DNA from: JAWHTC01 sp032586155
Lineage (GTDB): Bacteria > Pseudomonadota > Alphaproteobacteria > Rhodobacterales > Rhodobacteraceae
Length of the DNA: 64,000 bases
Assembly: GCF_032586155.1 (NCBI RefSeq)
Contig: NZ_JAWHTC010000001.1
Coordinates: 930,001-994,000 of the forward strand
Reading direction: 5' to 3'
The position numbers were made by a program, and so were the translations under genes. The notes beneath the pieces are model-generated. The model did no database searches. It was given only the letters and a program-made list of their open reading frames with translations, and had not been told where the DNA came from. The number at the start of each line of letters is the position of its first letter. The stretch's first letter is position 1. Below are positions 1-8,118 of this stretch, in pieces.

Positions 1-1
1 C

Positions 2-574
2 GATGTGACCGCGTTGCGTCGGGCCATGCCCGGGGCTAAAATCGTTGCGGTGGACAGCCACACGCCCTTCATCGATACGTTGAATGCACGCTTTGCCGGC
101 GATCCGAAGGTAAATGGCGTTGTCGGTGATATGATGGTGCAGGACGGCCCGTTCGACCTGATCTGGTCTGCCGGGGCGATCTATTTCATCGGCGTCACAG
201 AGGCATTGACCGGCTGGCGGCAGGCCTTGGCACCGGTTGGCGTGGTGGCGTTTTCGCAGGCCTGCCTGTTTCGTCCCGATCCGCCCGAGGCAGTGAACAC
301 ACTGTTCGAGGGATATCCGATCACCGATGCGGCGGGAATTTCGGCGCAGGTTGTTGCGGCGGGGTACAAGGTTCTGGCCTCGCGCCCGGTGGGCGATACG
401 GCCTGGGAGACCTACTACCAGCCGCAGGAGGCGCGGATTGCCGAGCTGTGGGCAGCGGGGGGTATTGATCAGGCGCTGCAAGTGGCGATTGACGAGGCCG
501 AACAGGAAATTGCTATCTGGCGCACGCATCGGGCGGATTTTGGCTATCAGTTGTTTGTGGTGGAACCGGCATGA
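2..574 (+). CDS. Class I SAM-dependent methyltransferase, 5'-truncated by the window edge
   Basis: The frame is open from the first bases of the window, so the real start and probably the glycine-rich SAM motif I lie upstream. What is visible is the later part of a Rossmann-fold methyltransferase: an acidic residue after a beta strand (KIVAVDSHTPFI) that would hold the SAM ribose, a GDMMVQDGPFDLIWSAGAIY stretch matching motifs II and III, and a GWRQALAPVGVVAFSQ segment typical of the post-motif strand. The substrate cannot be told. The stop codon overlaps the next start by four bases (ATGA), so the two are probably cotranscribed. Confidence 0.75.
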   Translation, partial: DVTALRRAMPGAKIVAVDSHTPFIDTLNARFAGDPKVNGVVGDMMVQDGPFDLIWSAGAIYFIGVTEALTGWRQALAPVGVVAFSQACLFRPDPPEAVNTLFEGYPITDAAGISAQVVAAGYKVLASRPVGDTAWETYYQPQEARIAELWAAGGIDQALQVAIDEAEQEIAIWRTHRADFGYQLFVVEPA

Positions 575-963
575 TTACCGGAGTGACAAAATTCCTCGCG
601 ATTTCCGTTGCAATTTACTTTGCCATTGCGCTGGGTTTGATCTTGTCGCAATCACCCAAGAGCCTGAAGGGCAACGCGCAATCACTTGATTTCGAAGCAA
701 TATTAGATCGGCCTTGGATGTTACGTCCGCCCAACGGCGTGGAAGAGCTCCAGGCGACCTTTACCGCGGCGAACGGGGACGAATTGCCGGAGTTCCTGCT
801 GATTGCCGGGGCAGAGGACGAGTCTTTTATCGCTTCGCTATATCAACCGACCATGGAACCGTTGTCCACGAAGGGACGCTACGAGGTCGTTCCTGACTTA
901 GGCCATCTGGCGGTGGTGGACGCGCCCGAGACACTGAACCTGATCCGCGAGTTCCTGCGATGA
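571..963 (+). pseudogene. Alpha/beta-hydrolase remnant with internal in-frame deletion
   Basis: A 130-residue frame with an N-terminal membrane anchor (about residues 7-26), then a segment like the beginning of a membrane-anchored alpha/beta hydrolase (ATFTAANGDELP, about 62-73). It runs directly into the end of such an enzyme: LLIAGAEDESF carrying the acid residue and GHLAVVDAPET carrying the catalytic histidine. The middle of the fold, including the GxSxG nucleophile elbow and roughly 150-200 residues, is absent, with the junction near 786-796. The frame stays open and overlaps both neighbours by four bases, so translation may continue for coupling, but hydrolase activity is not expected. 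It could instead be an unrelated small membrane protein. Confidence 0.6.
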
Positions 964-1718
964 TTGACGATTTTACCGCTTGTGCACAAATTGTTGAGCG
1001 GGGTGACCCGGCGCGGTTTCGTGCGGTGATGGCGGCACCGCCGGGGGTGCGGGAGCGATTGTTCGCCCTTTATGCTTTCAATGTCGAAATCGCCCGCGCG
1101 CCGTACGTGACCTCGGAACCTGGAATCGCCGAGATACGCTTGCAGTGGTGGATCGACGCGTTGGGCGAGATTGCCCAGGGCGGAGCGGTGCATAAACACG
1201 AGGTGGTGGTGCCCCTGGCGCTCTCCATCACATCCTCGCAGGCGCTGGATTTGCAAGCCGTGGTCGAGGCACGGTTTCATGATGTTTATAACGATCCCTT
1301 TGCCGACGGCGTGGCGTTGTGCCGGTATCTGGAGGCTACGTCGGGTACCGTGCTTGAAGTGGCGGCGGGGATGTTAGGGCAGGGCGACGCGGCTCCGGCA
1401 CGGGCGGCGGGATTTGCGCAAGGTCTGGCGAATTGGTTGCGGGCAGTGCCTGCACTCAAGGCGCATGGCAAATCTCCCTTGCCGGATGAAAGCGACGCGG
1501 CGATTGCGGCTCTGGCGACTGAAGGGCTGGTGGCTTTGAATGAGGCTCGTGGTATCGTCAAAACGGCGCAACCGGCCTTCTATGCCGTGGCGGGAACGCG
1601 GCGAGTGTTGAAAAGCGCGCGGGCCAATCCCGGTCGGGTTCTCGCGGGGAGGTTGGAGCCGGGGCCGATGGCGGAGAGCCTGTCTTTGCTACGGGCAGTC
1701 GTTCTCAAGTCCTGGTAG
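960..1718 (+). CDS. Squalene/phytoene synthase family protein
   Basis: A 252-residue protein of the trans-isoprenyl diphosphate synthase, head-to-head type. The FALYAFNVEIARAP stretch near residue 36 and EIRLQWWIDAL near residue 58 match the conserved helices of squalene/phytoene synthases. It is shorter than crtB or hpnC/D enzymes (about 280-350) and the acidic DxxxD motifs are not clearly retained. It therefore resembles the NDUFAF6-like branch found alone in many alphaproteobacteria, linked in eukaryotes to complex I assembly. It begins inside the stop codon of the preceding frame (ATGA) and ends 60 bases before a convergent gene. Family is clear; the reaction is not. Confidence 0.75.
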   Translation: MIDDFTACAQIVERGDPARFRAVMAAPPGVRERLFALYAFNVEIARAPYVTSEPGIAEIRLQWWIDALGEIAQGGAVHKHEVVVPLALSITSSQALDLQAVVEARFHDVYNDPFADGVALCRYLEATSGTVLEVAAGMLGQGDAAPARAAGFAQGLANWLRAVPALKAHGKSPLPDESDAAIAALATEGLVALNEARGIVKTAQPAFYAVAGTRRVLKSARANPGRVLAGRLEPGPMAESLSLLRAVVLKSW

Positions 1719-1719
1719 A

Positions 1720-1776
1720 TTGCTCTTCGGACGTGACGGTCCGCCTCGCGAGGCCGTCCGCCAGGACGGAAGAGCG
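1720..1776. terminator. Structured convergent intergenic region, likely bidirectional terminator
   Basis: The gap between two convergent stop codons is filled with nested inverted repeats: outer arms GCTCTTC (1722-1728) and GAAGAGC (1769-1775), and an inner perfect hairpin CCGTCC-GCCA-GGACGG (1754-1769). T-runs are short, so strength is uncertain. Confidence 0.4.
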
Positions 1777-1778
1777 GT

Positions 1779-3011
1779 TCAGACCAAATCCTCGTCGCGA
1801 CGGAACCACAACCAGATCAGCGCGCCGCCAGCCAGCATCAGGAACGGGGCCATAGCGAGGTTGACGCTGGCCCAGCCGGCCTGGGCATCACCACCCGAAC
1901 AGTTCATCAACCCGCCTGAGGCGAGTGACGCCATGGTCACGCCCCCAAATACGATCACGTCGTTCAAGCCCTGCATCCGACCGCGTTCCTCGGGGGCATG
2001 CGAAGACGCCAGCAGAGTCGTGGCGCCGATGAAGCCAAAATTCCAGCCGATGCCGAGCAGGATCAGGGCAATGTAGAAGTTTTCCAATGCTACGCCCTGA
2101 AGCGCCACCGCACCCGCGCCCGCAAGGATGACAAGACCTGTCGCCATAATCGTCTTGATCCCGAACCGGGCAATCAGGTGGCCGGTAAAGAAGCTGGGCA
2201 CATACATGGCCAGCACGTGGGCGCTGACGATATTGGCCGCCGTACCAGTCTCGAAGCCACAACCGACCACGGCCAGGGGCGTCGAGGTCATGACCAGGTT
2301 CATTAGTGCATAAGATACCATCGCCACGATCACAGAGACCGTGATGACCGGTGTTGTGATCATTTCGCGCCGAGTGCGGCCCACCGGTGCACCTTCGGCT
2401 GGCGGTTTTGGTGTCGGTATATCGAGGAACAGGAACAAGGCAGAGCCCAGAACGTTGGTGACGATCACCGCAAGGTAGGTACCCATGAAGGGAACCACCA
2501 TCGCTTCGGCGGTGAATTTCACCACCTGCGGGCCGATGATCGCAGCGGCCAGCCCACCAGCCATGACATAGGAGATCGCCTTGGGGCGGAACTCGTCACT
2601 GGCGGTATCTGCGGCAGCAAAGCGGTAAAACCCGTGTGCCGACATGTAGACGCCGGTCAGAAGCGAGCCTGTCAGAAAGATCGGGAACGAGGCTTGATAG
2701 AGCCCATAAGCCCCGACGATGCCACCCAATGCACCGAAGGCAGCGCCAAGGAAGAATCCGGTGCGGCGGCCCCATTTCTGCATAATCATCGACACCGGCG
2801 TCGCCGCCAGCATCGAACCGAGAACGATTAGCGAGATCGGCAGGGTTGCAAAACAGGCATTGGACGCAAGCGACTGCCCCGCCAACCCGCCGATGGTAAA
2901 AATCATCGGCATCTGCGCGCCCAGAATGGCCTGCGCCAACGTGAGGATGATCACGTTGCGTTTGGCACGGCTGTCGTCATGCGGGGCAGGTGAGGCGGTC
3001 GCTAGGGTCAT
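1779..3011 (-). CDS. MFS transporter, 12-TM type
   Basis: About 410 residues with roughly twelve hydrophobic segments and the hallmark cytoplasmic loop between helices 2 and 3 (MIMQKWGRRTGFF, the GxxxDRxGRR-like region). The second half carries a matching loop (GHLIARFGIKTIM). The substrate is unknown; close Rhodobacteraceae relatives are usually annotated only as MFS permeases. I chose the ATG at 3011 over an in-frame TTG at 3047, because the additional N-terminal residues are not hydrophobic or family-like. The TTG does have an AAGGTG just upstream, so the longer form is possible. It lies 45 bases after cobB on the same strand and may be cotranscribed with it. Confidence 0.8.
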   Translation of the reverse strand: MTLATASPAPHDDSRAKRNVIILTLAQAILGAQMPMIFTIGGLAGQSLASNACFATLPISLIVLGSMLAATPVSMIMQKWGRRTGFFLGAAFGALGGIVGAYGLYQASFPIFLTGSLLTGVYMSAHGFYRFAAADTASDEFRPKAISYVMAGGLAAAIIGPQVVKFTAEAMVVPFMGTYLAVIVTNVLGSALFLFLDIPTPKPPAEGAPVGRTRREMITTPVITVSVIVAMVSYALMNLVMTSTPLAVVGCGFETGTAANIVSAHVLAMYVPSFFTGHLIARFGIKTIMATGLVILAGAGAVALQGVALENFYIALILLGIGWNFGFIGATTLLASSHAPEERGRMQGLNDVIVFGGVTMASLASGGLMNCSGGDAQAGWASVNLAMAPFLMLAGGALIWLWFRRDEDLV

Positions 3012-3055
3012 GCCGTCCCGCCTAACGGTTTCGCGGCAGGGCTGCAAGCGGCACC

Positions 3056-4333
3056 TTACGTCGGGTGTTTCACGTCAATCAGGTGGGCAAACGAGCCCGC
3101 CACTTTACCGTTCACGAGCCCCATGTCGGGCAGGGCCATGCCCTCGGCATCGCTTGCGCGAAAAAGAGGTGTGCCGTCTGTCTTGAGCGTGGTGGCGTAA
3201 TGAAACTCGTGCCCGTTGAAGCTGCCCTGGAATGGGCCGCGCAGGGCAGTTAGGCTACGATAGCCCAAATGCAAGCGGCGCTTTTCGAAGGAGGTGGCAA
3301 GCGGGAGCAACCCGGCCATGGCATGCGCCACGCCCTGAGCGTCGATCAGGGTCTCGCCAAGTGTCATGTATCCGCCGCATTCTCCATATATTTCAGCGCA
3401 TTGCGCGGCGTTCCTGAGGGTTGTCAAAAAGATTTTTGCCGTGCTGAGATGTCCGGCATGCAATTCGGGATAGCCACCGGGGAGATAGACGAAATCGGCC
3501 TCGGGTACCGGATCATCGGCCAGCGGCGAGAAAAAGCGCAGCTCGGCACCGGCTGTGCGCCAATCGTTCAGCATATGCGGATAAGCAAAGGCGAAGGCTT
3601 GGTCGCGGGCTATGGCAATGGTCTGCGCCGGAGGACGAAGCCTGGCGGTCGGCGTTTTGGCTGGGCGCACTGGTTGTGCGATTTGCAGGAGCCTGTCGAC
3701 ATCGAGGCTTTTGCCCAGCTCAATCGCTGCCTTGTCGAGAAACGCGTCGAGATCGGCTCGCTCGCCCGCCTGCACAAGGCCCAGATGGCGCGAAGGCAGG
3801 GTCAGGTCGGGATTGCGGTGAAGTGCGGCCAAAACCGGCACGCCCAATGGTTCAAGCGCAAGTCGTAACAGGCGTTCATGCCGGTCCGAGCCGATATTAT
3901 TGAGGATCACCCCAGCGATCGTGATCCGCGGGTCATGCGCTGCGAAACCACGCACCAACGCAGCCACCGATTGCGCCATGTGGCTGGCATTGACCACCAG
4001 AACCACGGGGATGGCCAAGGACTGCGCCACATCGGCCGCAGCCCCTTTGCCAGCGGGTGGGGTGCCGTCAAACAGGCCCATGGCGCCTTCGACAACCAAA
4101 AACCCGTTGCCTGCGGCCAAGATACGTAGCCGGTCTGGCACCATCGCCCAAGCGTCGAGGTTCAGGCACTCTGCTCCGCAGGCGGCTTCGTGAAAGCGGG
4201 GGTCAATGTAGTCGGGGCCGGATTTGGCGCCGCGCACGTCATGGCCGAGGGTCTTGAGCAACCGCAACAGCGCCAGCGTGACGGTGGTCTTGCCTGCACC
4301 CGATCCGGGTGCCGCGATCAGCACGCCCGGCAT
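3056..4333 (-). CDS. cobB: Cobyrinate a,c-diamide synthase
   Basis: This ATP-dependent amidotransferase converts (hydrogeno)byrinate to the a,c-diamide using glutamine, in corrin ring synthesis. The N-terminal dethiobiotin-synthetase-like domain has a clear P-loop (APGSGAGKT, residues 8-16 from the chosen start) followed by GAKSGPDYIDPRFH. The C-terminal class I glutamine amidotransferase domain has GECGGYMTLG with the nucleophile cysteine, and ends GSFAHLIDVKHP with the catalytic histidine. The ATG at 4333 starts right at the conserved PGVLIAAP; a longer in-frame start at 4381 would overlap cobA by about 40 bases. It follows cobA with a 7-base gap. Confidence 0.93.
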   Translation of the reverse strand: MPGVLIAAPGSGAGKTTVTLALLRLLKTLGHDVRGAKSGPDYIDPRFHEAACGAECLNLDAWAMVPDRLRILAAGNGFLVVEGAMGLFDGTPPAGKGAAADVAQSLAIPVVLVVNASHMAQSVAALVRGFAAHDPRITIAGVILNNIGSDRHERLLRLALEPLGVPVLAALHRNPDLTLPSRHLGLVQAGERADLDAFLDKAAIELGKSLDVDRLLQIAQPVRPAKTPTARLRPPAQTIAIARDQAFAFAYPHMLNDWRTAGAELRFFSPLADDPVPEADFVYLPGGYPELHAGHLSTAKIFLTTLRNAAQCAEIYGECGGYMTLGETLIDAQGVAHAMAGLLPLATSFEKRRLHLGYRSLTALRGPFQGSFNGHEFHYATTLKTDGTPLFRASDAEGMALPDMGLVNGKVAGSFAHLIDVKHPT

Positions 4334-4340
4334 GGTGGGC

Positions 4341-5201
4341 TCAGCCCTGTTCAGCGGGTTTGCCGCGTCCAAGCGGGTCAAGATTTCGCGGGGGCTCGCC
4401 GCGGGCCAGCCCCTGCCAGTCCAGAACTTGCCGCATCAACACAGACCGTCCGACACAGACGATGGCGGGGGGTTCCATGCCGCTTGTCTCAATATCTGCC
4501 GCCAAGTTGCCCAGCGTGGTTTCCAGGACCTTCTGATCCTTGGTGGTGGCCTGGCTGACCACGGCGACTGGTTCATCGGTGGGTTTGCCTGCCTTCAGAA
4601 GAGCATTCGCAATCCGCTCGGCATGTTTCATGCCCATATAGATCACCAGCACCTGAGCTCCCTTGGCCAGTGCGTCCCAATTGAGCGAGGCCGGGGTTTC
4701 CCCCGACTGGTCATGGCCGGTGACAAAAGTCACGGCCTGGTTCACGTCGCGGTGGGTGACCGGCACGCCGGCATAGGCCAACCCGCCGATGCCAGCGGAA
4801 ATGCCGGGAATGATGCGCACGTTGACGCCGTGCTGGATCAGGGTCTGGGCCTCTTCGCCGCCACGTCCGAAAACAAATGGGTCGCCGCCCTTGAGCCGCA
4901 GCACGCGTTTGCCTTCCTTGGCGAGGTCCACCAGACGCAGCGAAATGTCGCGCTGTTTCACCGAGGGCTTGCCGCCGCGCTTGCCAGCATAGACAAGTTC
5001 GGCCTGCGGCGCCCAATCAAGAATTCTGTCCTCGACCAGCGCATCGTAAACAACGACGTCGGCCTGGCGTAAAGCGTTTACGGCATGTAGGGTCAGAAGC
5101 CCGGGATCGCCTGGGCCTGCGCCGCACAGCCATACCCAGCCGGGTTCGAGAACGGGCCAGTCCTGGCCGGGCAACGATATCTTGGTATCTGAATCGGTCA
5201 T
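4341..5201 (-). CDS. cobA: Uroporphyrinogen-III C-methyltransferase
   Basis: This enzyme uses SAM to methylate uroporphyrinogen III at C2 and C7, giving precorrin-2 for cobalamin and siroheme. The 286-residue protein shows the full tetrapyrrole methylase signature: GAGPGDPGLLTLHA near residue 27, VVYDALV, LKGGDPFVFGRGGEE near 104, PGISAG and GVPVTHRD. It has no N-terminal precorrin-2 dehydrogenase (CysG) domain. It leads a two-gene unit with cobB and is divergent from tatA. It may also feed siroheme for the sulfite reductase at 45-46.6 kb, since no cysG is seen there. Confidence 0.93.
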   Translation of the reverse strand: MTDSDTKISLPGQDWPVLEPGWVWLCGAGPGDPGLLTLHAVNALRQADVVVYDALVEDRILDWAPQAELVYAGKRGGKPSVKQRDISLRLVDLAKEGKRVLRLKGGDPFVFGRGGEEAQTLIQHGVNVRIIPGISAGIGGLAYAGVPVTHRDVNQAVTFVTGHDQSGETPASLNWDALAKGAQVLVIYMGMKHAERIANALLKAGKPTDEPVAVVSQATTKDQKVLETTLGNLAADIETSGMEPPAIVCVGRSVLMRQVLDWQGLARGEPPRNLDPLGRGKPAEQG

Positions 5202-5428
5202 GCCCCCTTATGCCGCGCCGGAATAGCCAAGGAAAGAGCGTCAATTCGCCCTTGTTTGACCGTCTCGATGGGGCGTTCCGGCGGGCCCCCGGCAGAAAAT
5301 TGCGCATTTTCCGCCACACGAGGCGCAGTTTCGGCCTTTTATCCCGGCGTTCAAGCCACTAGATAACTCTGCAACAGACATTTTGGGCGGCGCTGCGACC
5401 GTGCTGCTCGAACTAGGGAGAAGACACA

Positions 5429-5644
5429 ATGCTCAACAATATCGGCCTTCCCGGCATCCTTCTGATCGCAATCGTGGTTCTGGTCCTGTTTGGACGTGGC
5501 AAGATCAGCTCGCTGATGGGCGAAGTTGGCAAAGGCATCACGTCGTTCAAGAAGGGCATCAACGAAGGCACCCAGGAGCTTGAAGACCAGGCGGCTGACG
5601 CGGCCAAGGACGTCACCCCCGAAGACGAAAAAGACAAGGTCTAA
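5429..5644 (+). CDS. tatA: Sec-independent translocase TatA
   Basis: A 71-residue single-span membrane protein that forms the protein-conducting oligomer of the twin-arginine export system. It has a short N-terminal hydrophobic helix (about 8-20), the FGRGK hinge, an amphipathic helix (ISSLMGEVGKGITSFKKGI) and a charged, acidic C-terminus. An AGGGAGAAG ribosome site precedes the ATG. First gene of tatABC, with six bases to tatB. Confidence 0.95.
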   Translation: MLNNIGLPGILLIAIVVLVLFGRGKISSLMGEVGKGITSFKKGINEGTQELEDQAADAAKDVTPEDEKDKV

Positions 5645-5650
5645 GCGCAC

Positions 5651-6226
5651 ATGTTCGACCTGGGTGGGTCCGAGCTTCTGGTTGTGGGCGTCGTTGCGCT
5701 GATCGTGGTCGGCCCCAAGGACCTGCCGATGCTGTTCCGCAAGGTCGGGCAGTTCGTTGGCAAGGCGCGCGGCATGGCCCGCGAGTTCAGCCGCGCCATG
5801 GAGGACGCCGCCGACGAGGCCGGGGTCAAGGAAACCGCCAAATCGCTGAAGAACATCACCAACCCAAAGCAAATGGGGCTGGATGCGGTGAAAGATGCGA
5901 CAAGCGCTCTGACCAATATCGACCCTGACAGCGAGACCGGCAAACTGGCCGCCGAACGCAAGGACGCCGCGGACAAGATCCACGAGGCGACGGCGAAGAA
6001 AGCGCTGGAACGCAAGGCGGCCGAAGAGGCGGCCAAGCAGGCAGAGGCCGAGGTCGCGAAATCGACTGAGGATGCGGCAAAACCGGCCAAGAAGGTCCCG
6101 GCAAAAAAACCTGCGGCGAAAAAGGCCCCGGCCAAGAAACCGGCAGCGAAGAAACCGGCAGCGAAAAAGGCGACCACCAAGACGGCGACTAAGACGGCGA
6201 CCAAGAAAAGCGGTTCCAAAGCATGA
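5651..6226 (+). CDS. tatB: Sec-independent translocase TatB with long Lys/Ala-rich tail
   Basis: TatB joins TatC to form the signal-peptide receptor. The N-terminus (MFDLGGSELLVVGVVALIVV, then GPKDLPMLFRKVGQFVGKAR) is the family signature, with one transmembrane helix and an amphipathic helix. Residues from about 150 to 191 are a low-complexity basic tail of repeated KKPAAKKAPAK and TATK units, resembling histone H1-like tails. The stop codon overlaps the tatC start (ATGA). The strongly basic tail contrasts with the acidic C-terminus of TatC from the same operon. Confidence 0.95.
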   Translation: MFDLGGSELLVVGVVALIVVGPKDLPMLFRKVGQFVGKARGMAREFSRAMEDAADEAGVKETAKSLKNITNPKQMGLDAVKDATSALTNIDPDSETGKLAAERKDAADKIHEATAKKALERKAAEEAAKQAEAEVAKSTEDAAKPAKKVPAKKPAAKKAPAKKPAAKKPAAKKATTKTATKTATKKSGSKA

Positions 6227-7266
6227 GCCAGACCGACACCTCCGAACACAATGACGAGATGGAAGAAAGCTCGGCCCCGCTGATCGAACATTTGGCCGAG
6301 CTACGCACGCGGCTGATTCGATCGGTTCTGGCCTTCGTGGTCGGCATTTGTCTGGCCTTTGTCGTGGCCGAACCGATCCTGCAATTCCTGTTGGCACCGA
6401 TCGAAGCGACCCTGCGCGACCTGGGCGACCCGTCGCCGACGCTGCAATATACCTCACCCCAAGAATACCTGTTCACGCTTTTCCGAATATCGATGGTGTT
6501 CGGATTCGTGCTGGCTTTCCCGGTGATCTCGTTCCAGATGTGGCGCTTCATCGCGCCGGGGCTCTACAAGACCGAAAAGAACGCCTTTCTGCCGTTTCTG
6601 ATCGCATCGCCCTTCATGTTCTTTCTGGGCGCAGCCTTTGCGCATCTGGTGGTGACACCGCTGGCGATGAACTTCTTCCTCGGCTTTGCCGATGTCAGTT
6701 CGATCTTTGCCAACCTCCTGTCCGGCGCGGCAGGAGATTTGCCCCCCGATGCCGCGGTGGTGCCGGAAACCGACGAGGGTATCAGGGTCACGTTCTTCGG
6801 CAAGGTCAATGAATCGCTGGATATCACGCTGAAATTCATTATCGCCTTCGGTCTGTGTTTCCAGCTTCCGGTGCTTCTGACCCTGATGGGCAAGGCCGGG
6901 CTGGTGAATGCCAAGGGCTTGGGCAACGTGCGCAAATACGCCATGGTCGGCATTTTGGTGCTGGCCGCACTTGTGACCCCGCCGGACGTGGTGACGCAGC
7001 TCATTCTCTTCACCGTAGTGTATGGACTCTATGAAGTGTCGATCTTCCTTGTGGCGCGGGTCGAGAAGAAACGTGAAGTCGAGCTGCGGGCGCAGGGCTT
7101 GTGGTTCGAGGACGATGAAGAGGAAGGCGAAGACCCAGAAGGCGAAGAAGACCTCTCGGAGGACATCTTCGGCGAAGGTGAGGCGTTCGACGATCCGCTG
7201 TTCAACGAGTTCGACGCCGATGAAGACGACGAGGACGACCCCGGCATGGTCGATGACACCAAGTGA
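6223..7266 (+). CDS. tatC: Twin-arginine translocase subunit TatC with acidic C-terminal extension
   Basis: TatC binds twin-arginine signal peptides. Six membrane helices can be traced and the N-terminal APLIEHLAELRTRLIRS is the family signature. At 347 residues it is about 90 longer than E. coli TatC. Part of the excess is a periplasmic insertion around residues 165-195 (SGAAGDLPPDAAVVPETDEG). The rest is a C-terminal tail from about residue 285 made largely of Asp and Glu. The downstream gene starts with a GTG overlapping this stop codon. Confidence 0.95.
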   Translation: MSQTDTSEHNDEMEESSAPLIEHLAELRTRLIRSVLAFVVGICLAFVVAEPILQFLLAPIEATLRDLGDPSPTLQYTSPQEYLFTLFRISMVFGFVLAFPVISFQMWRFIAPGLYKTEKNAFLPFLIASPFMFFLGAAFAHLVVTPLAMNFFLGFADVSSIFANLLSGAAGDLPPDAAVVPETDEGIRVTFFGKVNESLDITLKFIIAFGLCFQLPVLLTLMGKAGLVNAKGLGNVRKYAMVGILVLAALVTPPDVVTQLILFTVVYGLYEVSIFLVARVEKKREVELRAQGLWFEDDEEEGEDPEGEEDLSEDIFGEGEAFDDPLFNEFDADEDDEDDPGMVDDTK

Positions 7267-8105
7267 GTGACATCGCGCTAAACCGGATCGCCGCGGCGCT
7301 GGAGCGATTGTCGCCCGCGCCGCTGGACACCCCGGAGTTTTCTGCCGCATCGGCCTTTGTCTGGCATGTGGAGCCCGACCGGCTTGAGCCGGTGGGCGAG
7401 GTCAACCGGGTGCCGTTGTCGCTTTTGCTCGGCGTGGATCGGTCGCGGGACACGCTGTTGGCCAATACACAGCAATTCGCTGCCGGTCTTCCGGCCAACA
7501 ACGCACTTCTTTGGGGTGCGCGGGGCATGGGCAAATCTTCGCTGGTGAAGGCAGTGCATGCGGATGTGCAAGCCACCCATGCCGGACTCAAACTGGTCGA
7601 GCTGCAACGCGAGGACTTGCCTTCGGTCGGGCGCCTGCTGAACGTGCTGCGCGGGGCGTCGGAACGGTTCATTCTGTTTTGCGACGACCTGTCCTTTTCG
7701 CATGATGACCAGCACTACAAGTCTTTGAAGGCGGTTCTTGACGGCGGGATCGAAGGGCGGCCTGTCAACGTGGTGTTTTACGCCACCTCGAACCGCCGCC
7801 ACCTAATGCCACGTGACATGATCGAGAACGAGCGTGGCTCGGCGATCAACCCGTCCGAGGCGGTCGAGGAAAAGGTGTCGCTGTCGGACCGGTTCGGGCT
7901 GTGGCTGGGCTTCCACCCCTGCACCCAGGACGAGTTCCTGACGATGATCCAAGGCTATTGCGACCATTACGGCATCGATATCTCTGACGAGGAAATGCGT
8001 GCCGAAGCCATTGAATGGCAGGCGACGCGCGGGGCGCGATCGGGTCGGGTGGCCTGGCAATACGTGACCGACCTGGCCGGACGAAAAGGTGTGACCCTGC
8101 GATAG
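7263..8105 (+). CDS. DUF815 family AAA ATP-binding protein
   Basis: A 280-residue P-loop ATPase. The Walker A motif GARGMGKSSL is at residues 85-94 and a Walker B-like FILFCDDLSF follows near 135. It has sensor-like YATSNRRHLMP and a second conserved block SLSDRFGLWLGF, all diagnostic of DUF815. The biochemical role is unknown. It starts with GTG overlapping the tatC stop, so it is translationally coupled to the Tat operon. That suggests, without proof, a link to envelope biogenesis or export. It converges on the nlpD-like gene with a 13-base gap. Confidence 0.85.
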   Translation: MSDIALNRIAAALERLSPAPLDTPEFSAASAFVWHVEPDRLEPVGEVNRVPLSLLLGVDRSRDTLLANTQQFAAGLPANNALLWGARGMGKSSLVKAVHADVQATHAGLKLVELQREDLPSVGRLLNVLRGASERFILFCDDLSFSHDDQHYKSLKAVLDGGIEGRPVNVVFYATSNRRHLMPRDMIENERGSAINPSEAVEEKVSLSDRFGLWLGFHPCTQDEFLTMIQGYCDHYGIDISDEEMRAEAIEWQATRGARSGRVAWQYVTDLAGRKGVTLR

Positions 8106-8118
8106 GGCCACCGACCGG

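Noticed and set aside
5202..5428. Possible cobalamin riboswitch before cobA
   Set aside because: No B12-box-like sequence or conserved stem set could be found in the 227 bases.
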